Assembly: GCF_039993895.1 (NCBI RefSeq)
Contig: NZ_CP121194.1
Coordinates: forward strand, 1,922,001-1,986,000
Reading direction: 5' to 3'
Length of the DNA: 64,000 nucleotides
DNA from: Edaphobacter paludis
Lineage (GTDB): Bacteria; Acidobacteriota; Terriglobia; Terriglobales; Acidobacteriaceae
Position 1 is the stretch's first letter. Each line of letters opens with the position of its first letter. Position numbers and translations under genes: made by a program. Under the pieces are notes generated by a model, which saw nothing but the letters and a program-made list of their open reading frames with translations, searched no databases and was not told the DNA's origin. This document shows positions 1 to 9,236 of the stretch, in pieces.

Positions 1-2301
1 TGCCCTTACCCTGCATATCAATTCAGCGGACCCAACCTCTCGGGAGATCACCGAGTTGAAATCAAGATCGAAGACCATTATTACGAACAGACCGACGCAG
101 CAGTCGTCTTTCGCCGCCGGGATAACTGGACCGGAGATATCCGGTACGTCTACCACGGTAACGATGGCACCAGCTTTCCCTGGAATGACACTGCGCAGTT
201 GAACTATCTGAGTGCCGCGGTGCGCGAGCAGGTGATTCAAACGATCCTGCATGTTGCGCGTCTTTTCCCCATCATCCGCTTCGACGCTGCGATGACTCTG
301 GCCAAGCGCCATATCCAACGGCTCTGGTTTCCCTCACCCGGCAGTGCAGGAGCCATTCCGTCGCGTGCCGAATGCGGTATGACTACCGCTGAATTCGATG
401 CTGCCATTCCTGAGGAATTCTGGCGCGAGGTCGTGGACCGTGTGGCGACGGAGGTTCCCGGTACGCTGCTGCTGGCCGAAGCCTTCTGGCTGATGGAAGG
501 CTATTTTGTGCGCACTCTGGGAATGCACCGCGTCTATAACAGCGCCTTCATGAACATGATGCGCGATGAAGAGAACGCGAAGTACCGGCAGGTGCTGAAG
601 AGCACATTGGAATTCGATCCGGGAATCATGAAGCGCTATGTCAACTTCATGAGCAACCCGGATGAACGCACGGCGATCGACCAGTTCGGCAGCGACGACA
701 AGTATTTCGGAGTAACGACGATGATGGCGACCTTGCCCGGCCTTCCTATGTTTGGACACGGTCAGGTGCAAGGTCTTACAGAAAAATATGGCATGGAATA
801 CTTCCGGCCCCGCTATGACGAAAGCCCGAACACGTGGCTAGTGGATCGCCATCAGCGGGAGATCGCCCCCCTTCTGCACAACCGGGCACTGTTTGCCGAG
901 AGCGACAACTTCCTGCTCTACGACCTCTGGAAAGATGACGGAACCGTCGATGAGAACGTCTTCGCCTACTCGAATCGACGGGGTAACGAACGCGCACTGA
1001 TCATTTATCACAACAAGTTCGCATCGACTCGCGGCACCGTTCACAACTCCGTGGCGTACCAGGATAAGGCCACCGGTATGCTACGCCAGCGCAGCCTGCA
1101 AGAGGGCCTCGGGTTGCCGGCAGACGGCTCGATTTTGATCGCCTATCGAAATATAACGAATGGGTTGGAATATTTGCGCCGCGCCAGTGATCTGACTTCC
1201 TCCGGATTCCACATCGACCTCGAAGCCTATCAGCACACCGTTCTTCTGAATTGGCGCGAACTGACTGCTGATGCCGAACATCCCTGGGATCGTCTTCACG
1301 ATGCGCTTCACGGCGCAGGCGTAGAGAGCCTGGATGAAGCTCTGTTAGGCCTCAAACTTGTGCCTCTCCACGAAGCCATTCTTGAGCTTCTTGCGCCAGA
1401 GATGATGGGGAGACTGGCGGCGGCTGCGGACGAGGCGGCCATCCTTGCAAAACCTCGCAAGCCGAAAAATCGTCCGAAACCCGAACCGGCTGCGGACGAG
1501 GAGGAGTTGCTCCAACCATTGCTCCACTCCGCCGTTCAAGTTATTGACGAAGCCCGCAAGATATATCTCGCGAAGGTTGGCCTGACCGCGCAAGGCCAGG
1601 CTGGACTTAGGAATGGAATGATCGCCCATCGTCTTGAACAACAGATACGGTCGCTCATAAAGCTGCCGCAGCTTGCAGCGGGATTTTCTTTCGAAGGGCC
1701 TGCTCCAATCCGGACTGTGCTGCCAGGGACCGGCGCTGGCGTGGTGAATACCAAGGTGTGGGGACTTCCACTGGCCTACCTTCTTCTTGAAGGCTTGGCG
1801 CAAACGGTGGATGCCGATCAGACAGACGAAGCGGCGCTCGCGCTTTTTGAGAAGCTCCGTTTGCGCGACGTCTTCGCCAGGGCTTTTGCTGCCTTGGGTC
1901 TTAAAACAGAAGACAGTTGGCGTGCGGCAGCTCGGATTCGTCTGCTATTTTTGTCCGGTTGCAACAGTACGGAGCAGCAGCTCCCAGGTGTTGTGCCTCC
2001 AGACGATCAAGAGCTGGAAACAATATTCGGCTTCCCTCCGAAGTTATGGAAAGACCCGGATTTCCGCTGGCTCATTGGTCTGCATGATGATGGAGGCAAA
2101 CAATACTTCGTCCAGGAATCGCAAGAAGAACTGCTCTGGTGGTGCCAATTGCCCTGTCTGCTCAAGCTGACGCGCACTCCCAGCCAGCAGGAGCTTCTGC
2201 TTAGTCTGAAAGCCAAGTTAGAAGACGCCACTACAAAGGCAAAAATCGCTAAATACCAACTTGCCCCAGAAACTTCAGTCAGCAAATTAGGCGAAGACTA
2301 A
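1..2301 (+). CDS. GH13 alpha-amylase-like glycoside hydrolase, 5' end cut by window
   Basis: The frame is open from base 1, so the gene begins outside the window; 766 codons are visible. The TIM-barrel signatures of glycoside hydrolase family 13 can be read. Region II is IIRFDAAM, with the nucleophile Asp at bases 283-285. Region III is LLLAEAFW, with the acid/base Glu at 478-480. Region IV is FMSNPDE, with the transition-state Asp at 661-663. Region IV normally reads NHD; here His is replaced by Pro, so substrate contacts probably differ from a classical amylase. The roughly 450 residues after the barrel are mostly helical and include a Lys/Pro/Glu-rich linker (bases about 1450-1510). The likely role is alpha-glucan hydrolysis or transfer, but specificity cannot be read. 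It is convergent with the DUF192 gene. Confidence 0.8.
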   Translation, partial: CPYPAYQFSGPNLSGDHRVEIKIEDHYYEQTDAAVVFRRRDNWTGDIRYVYHGNDGTSFPWNDTAQLNYLSAAVREQVIQTILHVARLFPIIRFDAAMTLAKRHIQRLWFPSPGSAGAIPSRAECGMTTAEFDAAIPEEFWREVVDRVATEVPGTLLLAEAFWLMEGYFVRTLGMHRVYNSAFMNMMRDEENAKYRQVLKSTLEFDPGIMKRYVNFMSNPDERTAIDQFGSDDKYFGVTTMMATLPGLPMFGHGQVQGLTEKYGMEYFRPRYDESPNTWLVDRHQREIAPLLHNRALFAESDNFLLYDLWKDDGTVDENVFAYSNRRGNERALIIYHNKFASTRGTVHNSVAYQDKATGMLRQRSLQEGLGLPADGSILIAYRNITNGLEYLRRASDLTSSGFHIDLEAYQHTVLLNWRELTADAEHPWDRLHDALHGAGVESLDEALLGLKLVPLHEAILELLAPEMMGRLAAAADEAAILAKPRKPKNRPKPEPAADEEELLQPLLHSAVQVIDEARKIYLAKVGLTAQGQAGLRNGMIAHRLEQQIRSLIKLPQLAAGFSFEGPAPIRTVLPGTGAGVVNTKVWGLPLAYLLLEGLAQTVDADQTDEAALALFEKLRLRDVFARAFAALGLKTEDSWRAAARIRLLFLSGCNSTEQQLPGVVPPDDQELETIFGFPPKLWKDPDFRWLIGLHDDGGKQYFVQESQEELLWWCQLPCLLKLTRTPSQQELLLSLKAKLEDATTKAKIAKYQLAPETSVSKLGED

Positions 2302-2349
2302 CGAGCCATAAACCCGGCGAAGGAGTTGTTCGTGACCCGCTCAAGGATT

Positions 2350-2727
2350 TTATTGTGAGTCTGTCAGGGTCAACTGATCGCCGGGCTCGATTCTGCATTG
2401 TTCGATTTGACCCGCGGCTAGCTCCAGCACGCTATGAGTTTTAAGGCTCACACTCGTAACGCGAAACGGAGCCAGCCGAGGCCAAACCTTGAGCACGCGC
2501 AGATCTTTACTCAGCGCTACGACATCAATAGCAAATAGCATCCCTAAGGTGTGGACACCCGACGAAGGCCGAATGAGCAAACCGCATCCGGCATCGAGCC
2601 GCCTTTTACCGAGAAGGCCGAACAATCGTGTGGAGAATGTATTCGCAAGAACAATTCGCGTGCCGATCGTTACGGCCTTCCCGGTGTTACTGACGGTTAA
2701 GTACTTCATATTTTTGCCGACGTCCAT
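2350..2727 (-). CDS. DUF192 family protein
   Basis: A 125-residue protein that matches the DUF192 pattern throughout: RLFGLLGKRRL near the start, then GLLIRPSSGVHTLGM and AIDVVAL in the middle, and LELAAG with PGDQL at the end. The function of DUF192 is unknown; members are small beta-rich proteins, often exported or encoded beside secretion genes. No signal peptide is evident here. A second in-frame ATG lies six codons downstream. The start is only 3 bases after the stop of the first micropeptide, and the gene lies in line with the tad arm, so it is probably the last gene of that transcript. Confidence 0.8.
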   Translation of the reverse strand: MDVGKNMKYLTVSNTGKAVTIGTRIVLANTFSTRLFGLLGKRRLDAGCGLLIRPSSGVHTLGMLFAIDVVALSKDLRVLKVWPRLAPFRVTSVSLKTHSVLELAAGQIEQCRIEPGDQLTLTDSQ

Positions 2728-2730
2728 AAC

Positions 2731-2823
2731 TTAGACAGCTTTCTTTCTGCGATAGATGATGACGCCAAGGACAACGACTGTGAGCATGCCTGCAATCGCC
2801 CGGATGATGATTGTTGTATCCAT
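2731..2823 (-). CDS. 30-residue single-membrane-span micropeptide, copy 1
   Basis: A short reading frame of 30 codons plus TAA, preceded by GGAG at 8 bases from the ATG. The product begins MDTTIIIR, continues as a hydrophobic stretch (AIAGMLTVVVLGVII) and ends YRRKKAV. This predicts one membrane helix with a neutral or acidic N-terminus outside and a basic C-terminus in the cytoplasm. It is one of three tandem paralogous copies between tadC and DUF192. Conserved start, Shine-Dalgarno site and charge pattern support real coding. The function is unknown; I infer membrane association, perhaps with the pilus machinery. Confidence 0.65.
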   Translation of the reverse strand: MDTTIIIRAIAGMLTVVVLGVIIYRRKKAV

Positions 2824-2886
2824 ATTTATTTCTCCTTTCCGACAGATGTCGATTGATCAGAAGTTTTGTGCTGTAACTTTACGGGC

Positions 2887-2979
2887 CTAAGCGGTTTTCT
2901 TTCTGCGGTAGATGATGACGCCAAGAACAACGGCGGTTAGTACGCCCGCAACCACCCGAATAATGATTGATGTATCCAT
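2887..2979 (-). CDS. 30-residue single-membrane-span micropeptide, copy 2
   Basis: Second tandem copy: 30 codons plus TAG. It begins MDTSIIIR and ends VVLGVIIYRRKKTA. The Shine-Dalgarno stretch upstream is less GA-rich than in copies 1 and 3 (AGGGAGAAATAAAT before ATG), but the GGAG keeps the same 8-base spacing. Many differences from copies 1 and 3 are conservative (Val/Ile/Ala exchanges in the helix) or silent, as expected for selection on protein sequence. The repeat unit from stop to stop is 156 bases toward copy 1 and 161 bases toward copy 3. Confidence 0.65.
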   Translation of the reverse strand: MDTSIIIRVVAGVLTAVVLGVIIYRRKKTA

Positions 2980-3047
2980 ATTTATTTCTCCCTTTTTAGA
3001 TAGAGGTGTATTGACCAGAAATTTTATGCGGCAAATTTTTACTGAGC

Positions 3048-3140
3048 CTAGGCGGTTTTCTTTCGGCGGTAGATGATGATGCCGAGAACAACCACGGTTA
3101 GCACGCCCGCAATAACTCGAATGATGATTGCTGTATCCAT
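3048..3140 (-). CDS. 30-residue single-membrane-span micropeptide, copy 3
   Basis: The promoter-proximal copy, 116 bases after the tadC stop. It begins MDTAIIIR and ends GIIIYRRKKTA. Another ATG two codons upstream (3144-3146) would give a 32-residue product, but the GGAG lies only 2 bases from that ATG and 8 bases from the chosen one. The 8-base spacing is shared by all three copies, so the MDT start is preferred. It is probably cotranscribed with the tad arm. Confidence 0.65.
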   Translation of the reverse strand: MDTAIIIRVIAGVLTVVVLGIIIYRRKKTA

Positions 3141-3256
3141 GTCCATTTCTCCTTTCCGTATGCGTCGCCTTACCAGGCGCACACCCATCGTTCAGGACTG
3201 AATGTGCAGAACTGCTTATCTGCAGACAGTCAATTCCATATCTCCTATCGGCTCCC

Positions 3257-4156
3257 TTACTTCAATGCACTCAGGTTCTTTGCAAGGTTAAGAATTGCAG
3301 GGCCAAGTAAAACAATGAAGATGCAAGGGAAGATAAAAAGCACGAGAGGAAATAAAATTTTGATTTTGGTTTTGGCGGCGGCCTCTTCCGCGCGTTGTCG
3401 CCGCCTTGTGCGGATTTCTTCAGCGAAGCGGCTCAGGGCTCGAATAATCGGAGTTCCGAAACGGTCCGTCTGAATCAACATATTCACAAGCTCTGCGAAC
3501 TCGGGAATTTTTGTACGGTCGGCCATGCTCTGCCAAGCTTCCAGACGAGGCTTGCCCGCTCGCTGCTCAAGGTTGATCTGCATGAACTCCTCATTGAGTT
3601 CGGGATGGCTGATAGCTAGTTCCTGTCCTACACGCAGCAGCGCCTGATCCAGTCCGAGGCCGGCATCGACACAGATGACCATCAGATCGATGGCATCGGG
3701 AATGCTTTTCTGAATACGCTTTTGCCTCCCTTTGCCGAGATGGCCCAGCCAGAAGTCCGGGATCATGTAACCGATGACGCCAAGACAAAGGCACCACATC
3801 AACGTATTGCCATGATTGAAGCTGCCGCAGACAATGCCCGCCAGGGGACAGAGAAAGCGGGCGGTGAAGTAGAGATCCATGCCACCGCCGCTCCGCAACC
3901 CGGCGCTTAGAAATCGTTGTTTGAGCTTTTCGTCCTCGGCCATGCCCACGCGCGCACGGAACGCCCTCGCAACTAATAAAACTTTCTCCTGTGCCCGTTC
4001 TTTGGTGCCTATCTTTCTTTCGTCCGGCCGGTTGCTCTGCACGATTTCAAGAATGTGTCGTGCTCCGCGCGAGGGCCGCAGCAGAATCGGAGCGACCAGC
4101 AGGGCGATGACGCAGAAAAAGGTCAGGGAGAGCGCGATGTAGAAGATCAGGTCCAT
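3257..4156 (-). CDS. tadC: Flp pilus inner-membrane platform protein TadC
   Basis: A 299-residue type II secretion F-domain protein. An N-terminal membrane helix (DLIFYIALSLTFFCVIALLV) is followed by a cytoplasmic segment, two central helices, the conserved F-domain core (PDAIDLMVICVDAGLGLDQAL, then FAELVNMLIQTDRFGTPI) and a C-terminal helix pair. TadC works with TadB as the membrane platform on which the CpaF ATPase drives Flp pilus assembly. I chose the ATG at 4156, which gives a proper N-terminal helix. An upstream start at 4219 would overlap tadB and add an unrelated 21-residue tail. The gap to tadB is 10 bases. Confidence 0.9.
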   Translation of the reverse strand: MDLIFYIALSLTFFCVIALLVAPILLRPSRGARHILEIVQSNRPDERKIGTKERAQEKVLLVARAFRARVGMAEDEKLKQRFLSAGLRSGGGMDLYFTARFLCPLAGIVCGSFNHGNTLMWCLCLGVIGYMIPDFWLGHLGKGRQKRIQKSIPDAIDLMVICVDAGLGLDQALLRVGQELAISHPELNEEFMQINLEQRAGKPRLEAWQSMADRTKIPEFAELVNMLIQTDRFGTPIIRALSRFAEEIRTRRRQRAEEAAAKTKIKILFPLVLFIFPCIFIVLLGPAILNLAKNLSALK

Positions 4157-4166
4157 ATTGAGTTTT

Positions 4167-5138
4167 CTAGACCTCAATTCCATTGACGATGCGATGAATG
4201 ATGACGGAACCCAGAACAATCAGAACCACCGCGGCATAGATCATCTTTCGGCCGCCGGGATCGGTCATGAGAACACTCGAATACCCTGGGTTGACGGCGT
4301 TGGTAAGAAGCAGCATGAGGATAGGCAGTGCGCTGAGGATCCACCCCGTCATGCGGCCCTGTGCTGTTTGAATGCGGATCTCTCCGTGAATGCGCAGTCG
4401 TTCGCGGATGATGAAGACCGTGCGATCGAGGATCTCTACCAGATTGCCGCCGGTGTCTCGCTGCACGAGGATCGCGGTCACCAGAACGCGTAAGTCCTGC
4501 GATGGGACGCGGTCGAGCATCTGCAACAGAGCGTCGCGAAGCGGCAGGCCAAAATTCTGCTGTTTGAAGACTTCACGGAATTCGAATGCGGCCGGTTCAA
4601 CCGCATCCTGTGAAACCATTTCGATCGCAGCGGCCATCGAATGCCCGGCACGGAGAGCGCGGCCCATCATGTCAACAGCGCCTGGCAGGGCGGCATTGAA
4701 TGCTTGAATCCTCTTTGACCGCTTCCATGAAATAAAGATATATGGAATGCAGCTAAGGATGAACGCTGCGCCCAACTCCAGGGGAAGCATAGGCGCGACG
4801 AGAAAACTAACAAAGAATCCTGCGGCAGCGAGTGCCAGACTTAAGAGAACCAGATTCGATACGGTGGTGGAACTGGCGCTCTGTGCAATGCGTGTTTGAA
4901 GCTTCTGCGAAATTCCGTACTTTTCGAGAATGGCTTCGAGCCAGCCGAATTGGCTTGTCCGGCTTATCTTGAGCAGTTGCAGGCCTTCAAAGGATCCATC
5001 CGACTGCATGTCTCCAGCTTTGATTGCAGCCAGCCGCTGCTGAACAGTTTTGTCCAGTTGCGTCGGGCCGGTGGCGAGAGCTACCAGGCTGAACGTGACA
5101 ATCAAAATCGTACTGAATCCAAGAACAAGAAGGATCAT
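4167..5138 (-). CDS. tadB: Flp pilus inner-membrane platform protein TadB
   Basis: A 323-residue T2SS F-domain protein. It has an N-terminal membrane helix (ILLVLGFSTILIVTFSLV), a cytoplasmic stretch, a helix pair near residues 90-135, and the F domain (PGAVDMMGRALRAGHSMAAAI, QQNFGLPLRDALLQM, QRDTGGNLVEILDRT). A helix pair closes the C-terminus. It is the partner of TadC, and the order cpaF-tadB-tadC with 10-13-base gaps is the standard one. Confidence 0.92.
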   Translation of the reverse strand: MILLVLGFSTILIVTFSLVALATGPTQLDKTVQQRLAAIKAGDMQSDGSFEGLQLLKISRTSQFGWLEAILEKYGISQKLQTRIAQSASSTTVSNLVLLSLALAAAGFFVSFLVAPMLPLELGAAFILSCIPYIFISWKRSKRIQAFNAALPGAVDMMGRALRAGHSMAAAIEMVSQDAVEPAAFEFREVFKQQNFGLPLRDALLQMLDRVPSQDLRVLVTAILVQRDTGGNLVEILDRTVFIIRERLRIHGEIRIQTAQGRMTGWILSALPILMLLLTNAVNPGYSSVLMTDPGGRKMIYAAVVLIVLGSVIIHRIVNGIEV

Positions 5139-5151
5139 AAGTTTGTCACCG

Positions 5152-6513
5152 CTACACTTCCACCGAGTGGTCCATCATGCCCGCCGGAAGCGGAATCCCC
5201 GCCGCTTTGAGCCGCTCTCCGAACTTCGGCATAATACCGGTCGAGCGGAATCTGCCTTTGACCTTGCCGTTTGGCCCGAGGCCCTCTTTCTCAAACACAA
5301 ATAAATCCTGCATGCTGATCACATCGCTGTAGGCGCCGGTGAGCTCCGAAATATGGGTAATGCGCCGGCTGCCGTCGCTCATGCGCGCCGCCTGCACAAT
5401 CAGGTCGATTGCCGAAGAGATCTGCATGCGAATGGCTTTTTCCGGTAACCTCATGTCTCCCATCATGCACATTGTTTCAAGACGTGCCAATCCATCTCTT
5501 GGGGTATTGGCATGGATGGTTGTAATCGATCCGTCATGACCGGTATTCATGGCCTGCAACATGTCGAGCGCTTCCTCGCCTCGAACCTCGCCGAGGACGA
5601 TGCGATCGGGACGCATTCGCAGTGCATTGATGACCAGTTCTCGCTGTTTCACCGCTCCTTTGCCTTCCACATTCGGAGGACGGCATTCCAGCCGCACCAC
5701 GTGGTCCTGTTTCAGTTGCAGCTCGGCGGAGTCTTCGATGGTCACAATTCTCTCGTTCGCTGAGATATATCCCGAGAGGACATTGAGAAGCGTCGTTTTA
5801 CCGGCGCCAGTGCCGCCGCAGACAATGACATTAAGCCGCGCTTTAACCGCTGCGCCCAGTAGTTCAAGCATCGGCTGCGTGAGTGCCTTGTTCCTCACTA
5901 GATCCTCGGCGGCCATCGGCGTCGAGCCAAAACGGCGAATGGAAAGGATCGGACCATCTACCGCCAGCGGCGGGATGATGGCGTTGACGCGGGAGCCATC
6001 TTTCAGGCGCGCGTCCACCATGGGGGATGATTCATCGACGCGTCTGCCCACGCCAGAGACGATTTTATCGATGATCTGCATGAGGTGGCGATTGTCCTTG
6101 AACGTCACATTCGTGTGTTGCAGTACGCCACGGCGTTCCACGTAAACGTGGTTGTAGGTATTCACCAGAATGTCGCTGATGGTGTCGTCCTGAAGCAGCG
6201 GTTCGAGCGGCCCGAGTCCAAAGACCTCATCGAGTACCTCCTGGGCCAGCCGGTCGCGTTCAGACGAACTCAGCGGAATGCTCTGTTCGCCGATGATCTG
6301 CTGGATCAACGAAAACAGCTGTTGCTGGCCGGCGCGGGTTTCCTGAATCGCGCCAAGCTTCTCCAGGTCGAGACGCTTGATGAGCTCTTGATGGATTATC
6401 GATTTCAGTCCTTGCTGCTCTTTTCCCTGGGACGCTCTGGCGTTTCCGTTTCCGTTGCGCAGGGTCGGCCCGATGACCCGGAGCGGCATGATGTTGAGAC
6501 TGCTGTCAGCCAT
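5152..6513 (-). CDS. cpaF: Flp pilus assembly ATPase CpaF/TadA
   Basis: A 453-residue secretion ATPase of the VirB11/GspE superfamily. The N-terminal domain ends in [20 protein letters not shown]. The RecA-like core has Walker [10 protein letters not shown] near residue 237, the Asp box/Walker B region [17 protein letters not shown] and the His box [17 protein letters not shown]. It powers extension (and in some systems retraction) of the Flp pilus. The start is the ATG preceded by GAGG at 7 bases. It follows cpaE after 33 bases. Confidence 0.95.
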   Translation of the reverse strand: MADSSLNIMPLRVIGPTLRNGNGNARASQGKEQQGLKSIIHQELIKRLDLEKLGAIQETRAGQQQLFSLIQQIIGEQSIPLSSSERDRLAQEVLDEVFGLGPLEPLLQDDTISDILVNTYNHVYVERRGVLQHTNVTFKDNRHLMQIIDKIVSGVGRRVDESSPMVDARLKDGSRVNAIIPPLAVDGPILSIRRFGSTPMAAEDLVRNKALTQPMLELLGAAVKARLNVIVCGGTGAGKTTLLNVLSGYISANERIVTIEDSAELQLKQDHVVRLECRPPNVEGKGAVKQRELVINALRMRPDRIVLGEVRGEEALDMLQAMNTGHDGSITTIHANTPRDGLARLETMCMMGDMRLPEKAIRMQISSAIDLIVQAARMSDGSRRITHISELTGAYSDVISMQDLFVFEKEGLGPNGKVKGRFRSTGIMPKFGERLKAAGIPLPAGMMDHSVEV

Positions 6514-6546
6514 AAAGATTCCTCTTCCTGCTCAAACCCATTTCGC

Positions 6547-7770
6547 TTACCACAGAGCAAAGCGTTTCTTCGCTGGAGGTGCGAGTTCCGTGCTATTTGC
6601 ACCCACCAGCATGTTGGACCACTTTGTGAACTGCAGTGAAAATTCCGATTTGCGCTCCGGTCCGATCGGCTCGCCTACGTTGATCGCGCGCACACACTCG
6701 GCATAGCTATTGCAGATTCTGACTTCTACCGGCAGCCGGATTGCCTTTTCAATCTGTTCAATTCCCACGGCGTCGCGCGAGGAGAAGCGATTGATGACAA
6801 CGTGAACCTTGACGGTGGTGTGCTCATTCTGGATCAGGCCGTCGATATATCTCGAGAGATCGCGGATCGCACCGATCTCGGGGGTCGCAATCAGATAAAT
6901 CTGATCGGAGCGGTCCATGACTGCGAGATTGGTTTCGGCGAAAGATGTTTCGCAATCGAGGAGGACGTAATCGTATTCGCCCCGAAGAAACTCGAGCGTC
7001 CGTTCAATAGCGTCGGGATCGATGTTCCGCAGAGCATCGTGGGAGTCTGGGGAGGAGAGCACATCGAGACCGCTTTGGTGAGTCGCTATAAATCCGCGTA
7101 GAAGGTCAGAGTCAAGACGGTCGACATTCCGGAGCAGTTCGTGGAAGTGATAACGGTTCCCATCCAGCCCTAAATAGAGGCAGACATGGCCCAACTCCTG
7201 ATGATTGTCGATGAGCAGGACCTTTTTCTTGTGGCAGCGAACCAGGAAAGTCGCGAGTTGCACGGCCACTGTCGTTGTTCCCACACCGCCTTTGGCGCCG
7301 AAGAAAGACAGGATTTGCCCAGTGTTGCGCGCTCGACCCATATTGTTCGACCATTGCTGCTCGAGGCGATCCAGCGTTTTGGCAAACGGAATGGGATCAA
7401 ACGGCTTCTTTAGAAATTCGTTGCAGCCTGAGCGCATGGCCCGCAGCAGAAGTTCGCTGTCTGCCAGAGAGGAGAGAGCAATGACGGCGATCTTTCCAAA
7501 AAAGAGTTGATGCAGATAAGCGGTCGTCTCCAGGGCAAGTTCAGCATCCTGATCGAAGTCCACTACGGCGATGATCGCGTCCGCATTCTTCACATCAATC
7601 GAGAACTGAGTCCGCCGGAGCGGGGACATGTATTCCTCAGACTCCGCCGGGGCCACTTTCCACGGCATATGAGCGGTCGGTTGCAGAAGCTTGTCCGTCA
7701 GGTCGCGATCGACGCAGACGGTCAGCATCGCCACATTCAGAGCTTGCGAGTTGTTGACTGCCTGAATCAC
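6547..7770 (-). CDS. cpaE: CpaE/TadZ-like MinD-family ATPase of the Tad locus
   Basis: A 407-residue protein with two parts. Residues about 1-140 look like an atypical receiver domain (AIIAVVDFDQD, then ALSSLADSELLLRAMRSGCNEFLKKPFD). Residues about 150-390 are a SIMIBI/MinD-type ATPase with deviant Walker A GAKGGVGTTT and YDYVLLDCETS. TadZ/CpaE proteins place the pilus apparatus in the cell, often at a pole. The start is GTG, overlapping the secretin stop in GTGA, so translation is coupled. Confidence 0.9.
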   Translation of the reverse strand: MIQAVNNSQALNVAMLTVCVDRDLTDKLLQPTAHMPWKVAPAESEEYMSPLRRTQFSIDVKNADAIIAVVDFDQDAELALETTAYLHQLFFGKIAVIALSSLADSELLLRAMRSGCNEFLKKPFDPIPFAKTLDRLEQQWSNNMGRARNTGQILSFFGAKGGVGTTTVAVQLATFLVRCHKKKVLLIDNHQELGHVCLYLGLDGNRYHFHELLRNVDRLDSDLLRGFIATHQSGLDVLSSPDSHDALRNIDPDAIERTLEFLRGEYDYVLLDCETSFAETNLAVMDRSDQIYLIATPEIGAIRDLSRYIDGLIQNEHTTVKVHVVINRFSSRDAVGIEQIEKAIRLPVEVRICNSYAECVRAINVGEPIGPERKSEFSLQFTKWSNMLVGANSTELAPPAKKRFALW

Positions 7771-9236
7771 GGTTGAACTCTCTTGCTCACGGTTTTGTCG
7801 AACGCTTGCGGTGTCATGGTGGGAATGGCTAGATGTGGCTCTGCAGGAGAAGTGGAATCGGTGAGAGGATCGACGATGCTTGGCGTTACGATCACAACCA
7901 GTTCCACTACGGAATGGTTGATGCTCTTCGACTTGAACAGAGTTCCCAGGACCGGGATGTCACCGATGCCCGGCGTTTTTGACAGCAGATCTGTCGTCCG
8001 GTGGTCTAGCAATCCGGAGATCGCAAAGCTCTGGCCGTCCTTCAACTCCACCTGAGTATCGGCGCGCCGTGTTGAGAGCGCAGGGATCGTATAACCGGAG
8101 ATGGTTACAGCGTTGCTGTAATCGAGCGCGCTGACCTCTGGCGTCACCTTGAGTTGAATAGTGCCTTCCGGAGTGACAACTGGAGTGAAGTCAAGTTTGA
8201 CTCCATAGGGGCGAAACTGAATCGTCACCGAGGTAAAGCCGCCTGTTCCTCCCTGTATAACGGGGAACGGAAATTCGCCGCCGGAGAGAAAGGAGGCCTT
8301 TTGCCCGCTCACAGTGGTAATGGTCGGCTCCGCCAGTATTTGCAGAATCTGCTTATTTTCCAGGTCTTTAACGACCGCGCCTACATTCAGGCTGCTGTTA
8401 TAGAAAAGCAAATTGAGCGGATCGCTGAGCGCAAGAAGAGATGCTGCCGTGGAACCCGCGCTCGACGAACTGCTGCTGCTCGATGAACTCTGATTTTGAT
8501 TCGTCGTAACGGCAGGGAACTGTCCCGTAGTGAAATTGCTGGTGTTCTTTCCAACGCTGAAGAAGTTGAATCCTGCCTGGTCTGCCTTTGACCTGTCGAT
8601 CTCAACAATTCGTACCTTCAGTCTGACCTGCTTTGCGTGCTGTGGAGCGAGCACAAGTGAATCGGCGACATTTTTTGAATAAAGCGCGGCCAGCTTCAGA
8701 GCCGTATCTGCGGCTGCAGTGTCGGAGACCGTACCGGCGAGCGAAACCTGATCTTCGTTTCCCTCCGCCCTGATGCTCTCGTAAGGGAGTGCTTCTTTCA
8801 GAGATTTGCGCAGGCCATCTACATCGACATCCGCTGAGACGAGATACGCCTGCGATTCTCCGGTCTCATTCCAGAGAACCAGGCTGCTGATGCCCGCCGT
8901 CTTGGCTGTAATTACGATCTGAGTCGGGCTAGCGGTAAACGAGTCGAGCACTGCGGGATTGCTGACATAGATTCGGCGAAGTCGTGCCTTCGTGTTGACA
9001 AACATCGACCTTCCCACGAGGAGGTGCAACGGATTGCCCACCGCCTCTGCGCGACTCATTGATCCCGCGACCGCCAGAGGAGCAGTCGCGACCCTGGATG
9101 CCTGGGCTGGTATTGCTCTGACGAACGTTTGCGCTGCCGCGCACGCAAGTGTTGTTGCGGTATAGCCGAACAGCATGATGGCGCGACGCAGATTCTTCAA
9201 GAATTTTTCTCTTCCATGTGTCATCAGGCTGCTCAA
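7767..9236 (-). CDS. cpaC: Flp pilus outer-membrane secretin CpaC/RcpA
   Basis: A 489-residue type II/III secretin family protein. An N-terminal signal-like helix is followed by a pilus-N domain (LLVGRSMFVNTKARLRRIYV, ending VLDSF), a BON-like region and the secretin core (QILAEPTITTVSGQKASFLSGGEFP, then IPALSTRRADTQVEL, then TPGIGDIPVLGTLFKS). It forms the outer-membrane pore for the pilus. A run of ten serines near residues 250-262 sits between the N-domains and the core. The listed start is TTG, overlapping the cpaB stop; an ATG four codons further in (9224) is equally possible. Confidence 0.92.
   Translation of the reverse strand: MSSLMTHGREKFLKNLRRAIMLFGYTATTLACAAAQTFVRAIPAQASRVATAPLAVAGSMSRAEAVGNPLHLLVGRSMFVNTKARLRRIYVSNPAVLDSFTASPTQIVITAKTAGISSLVLWNETGESQAYLVSADVDVDGLRKSLKEALPYESIRAEGNEDQVSLAGTVSDTAAADTALKLAALYSKNVADSLVLAPQHAKQVRLKVRIVEIDRSKADQAGFNFFSVGKNTSNFTTGQFPAVTTNQNQSSSSSSSSSSAGSTAASLLALSDPLNLLFYNSSLNVGAVVKDLENKQILQILAEPTITTVSGQKASFLSGGEFPFPVIQGGTGGFTSVTIQFRPYGVKLDFTPVVTPEGTIQLKVTPEVSALDYSNAVTISGYTIPALSTRRADTQVELKDGQSFAISGLLDHRTTDLLSKTPGIGDIPVLGTLFKSKSINHSVVELVVIVTPSIVDPLTDSTSPAEPHLAIPTMTPQAFDKTVSKRVQP

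Larger units (their letters stand above)
2731..3146 (-). repeat. Triplicated micropeptide gene unit
   Basis: Three direct repeats of about 156-161 bases. Each consists of a Shine-Dalgarno site, a 93-base coding frame and a spacer. The spacers share short words (such as ATTGACCAGAA versus ATTGATCAGAAG on the plus strand) but are more diverged than the coding parts. This indicates old tandem duplication followed by purifying selection on the peptide. Confidence 0.75.

Noticed and set aside
3222-3250. Seven-codon frame (MELTVCR) with a good Shine-Dalgarno site between tadC and the micropeptides
   Set aside because: Too short to judge and not repeated with the other three units.
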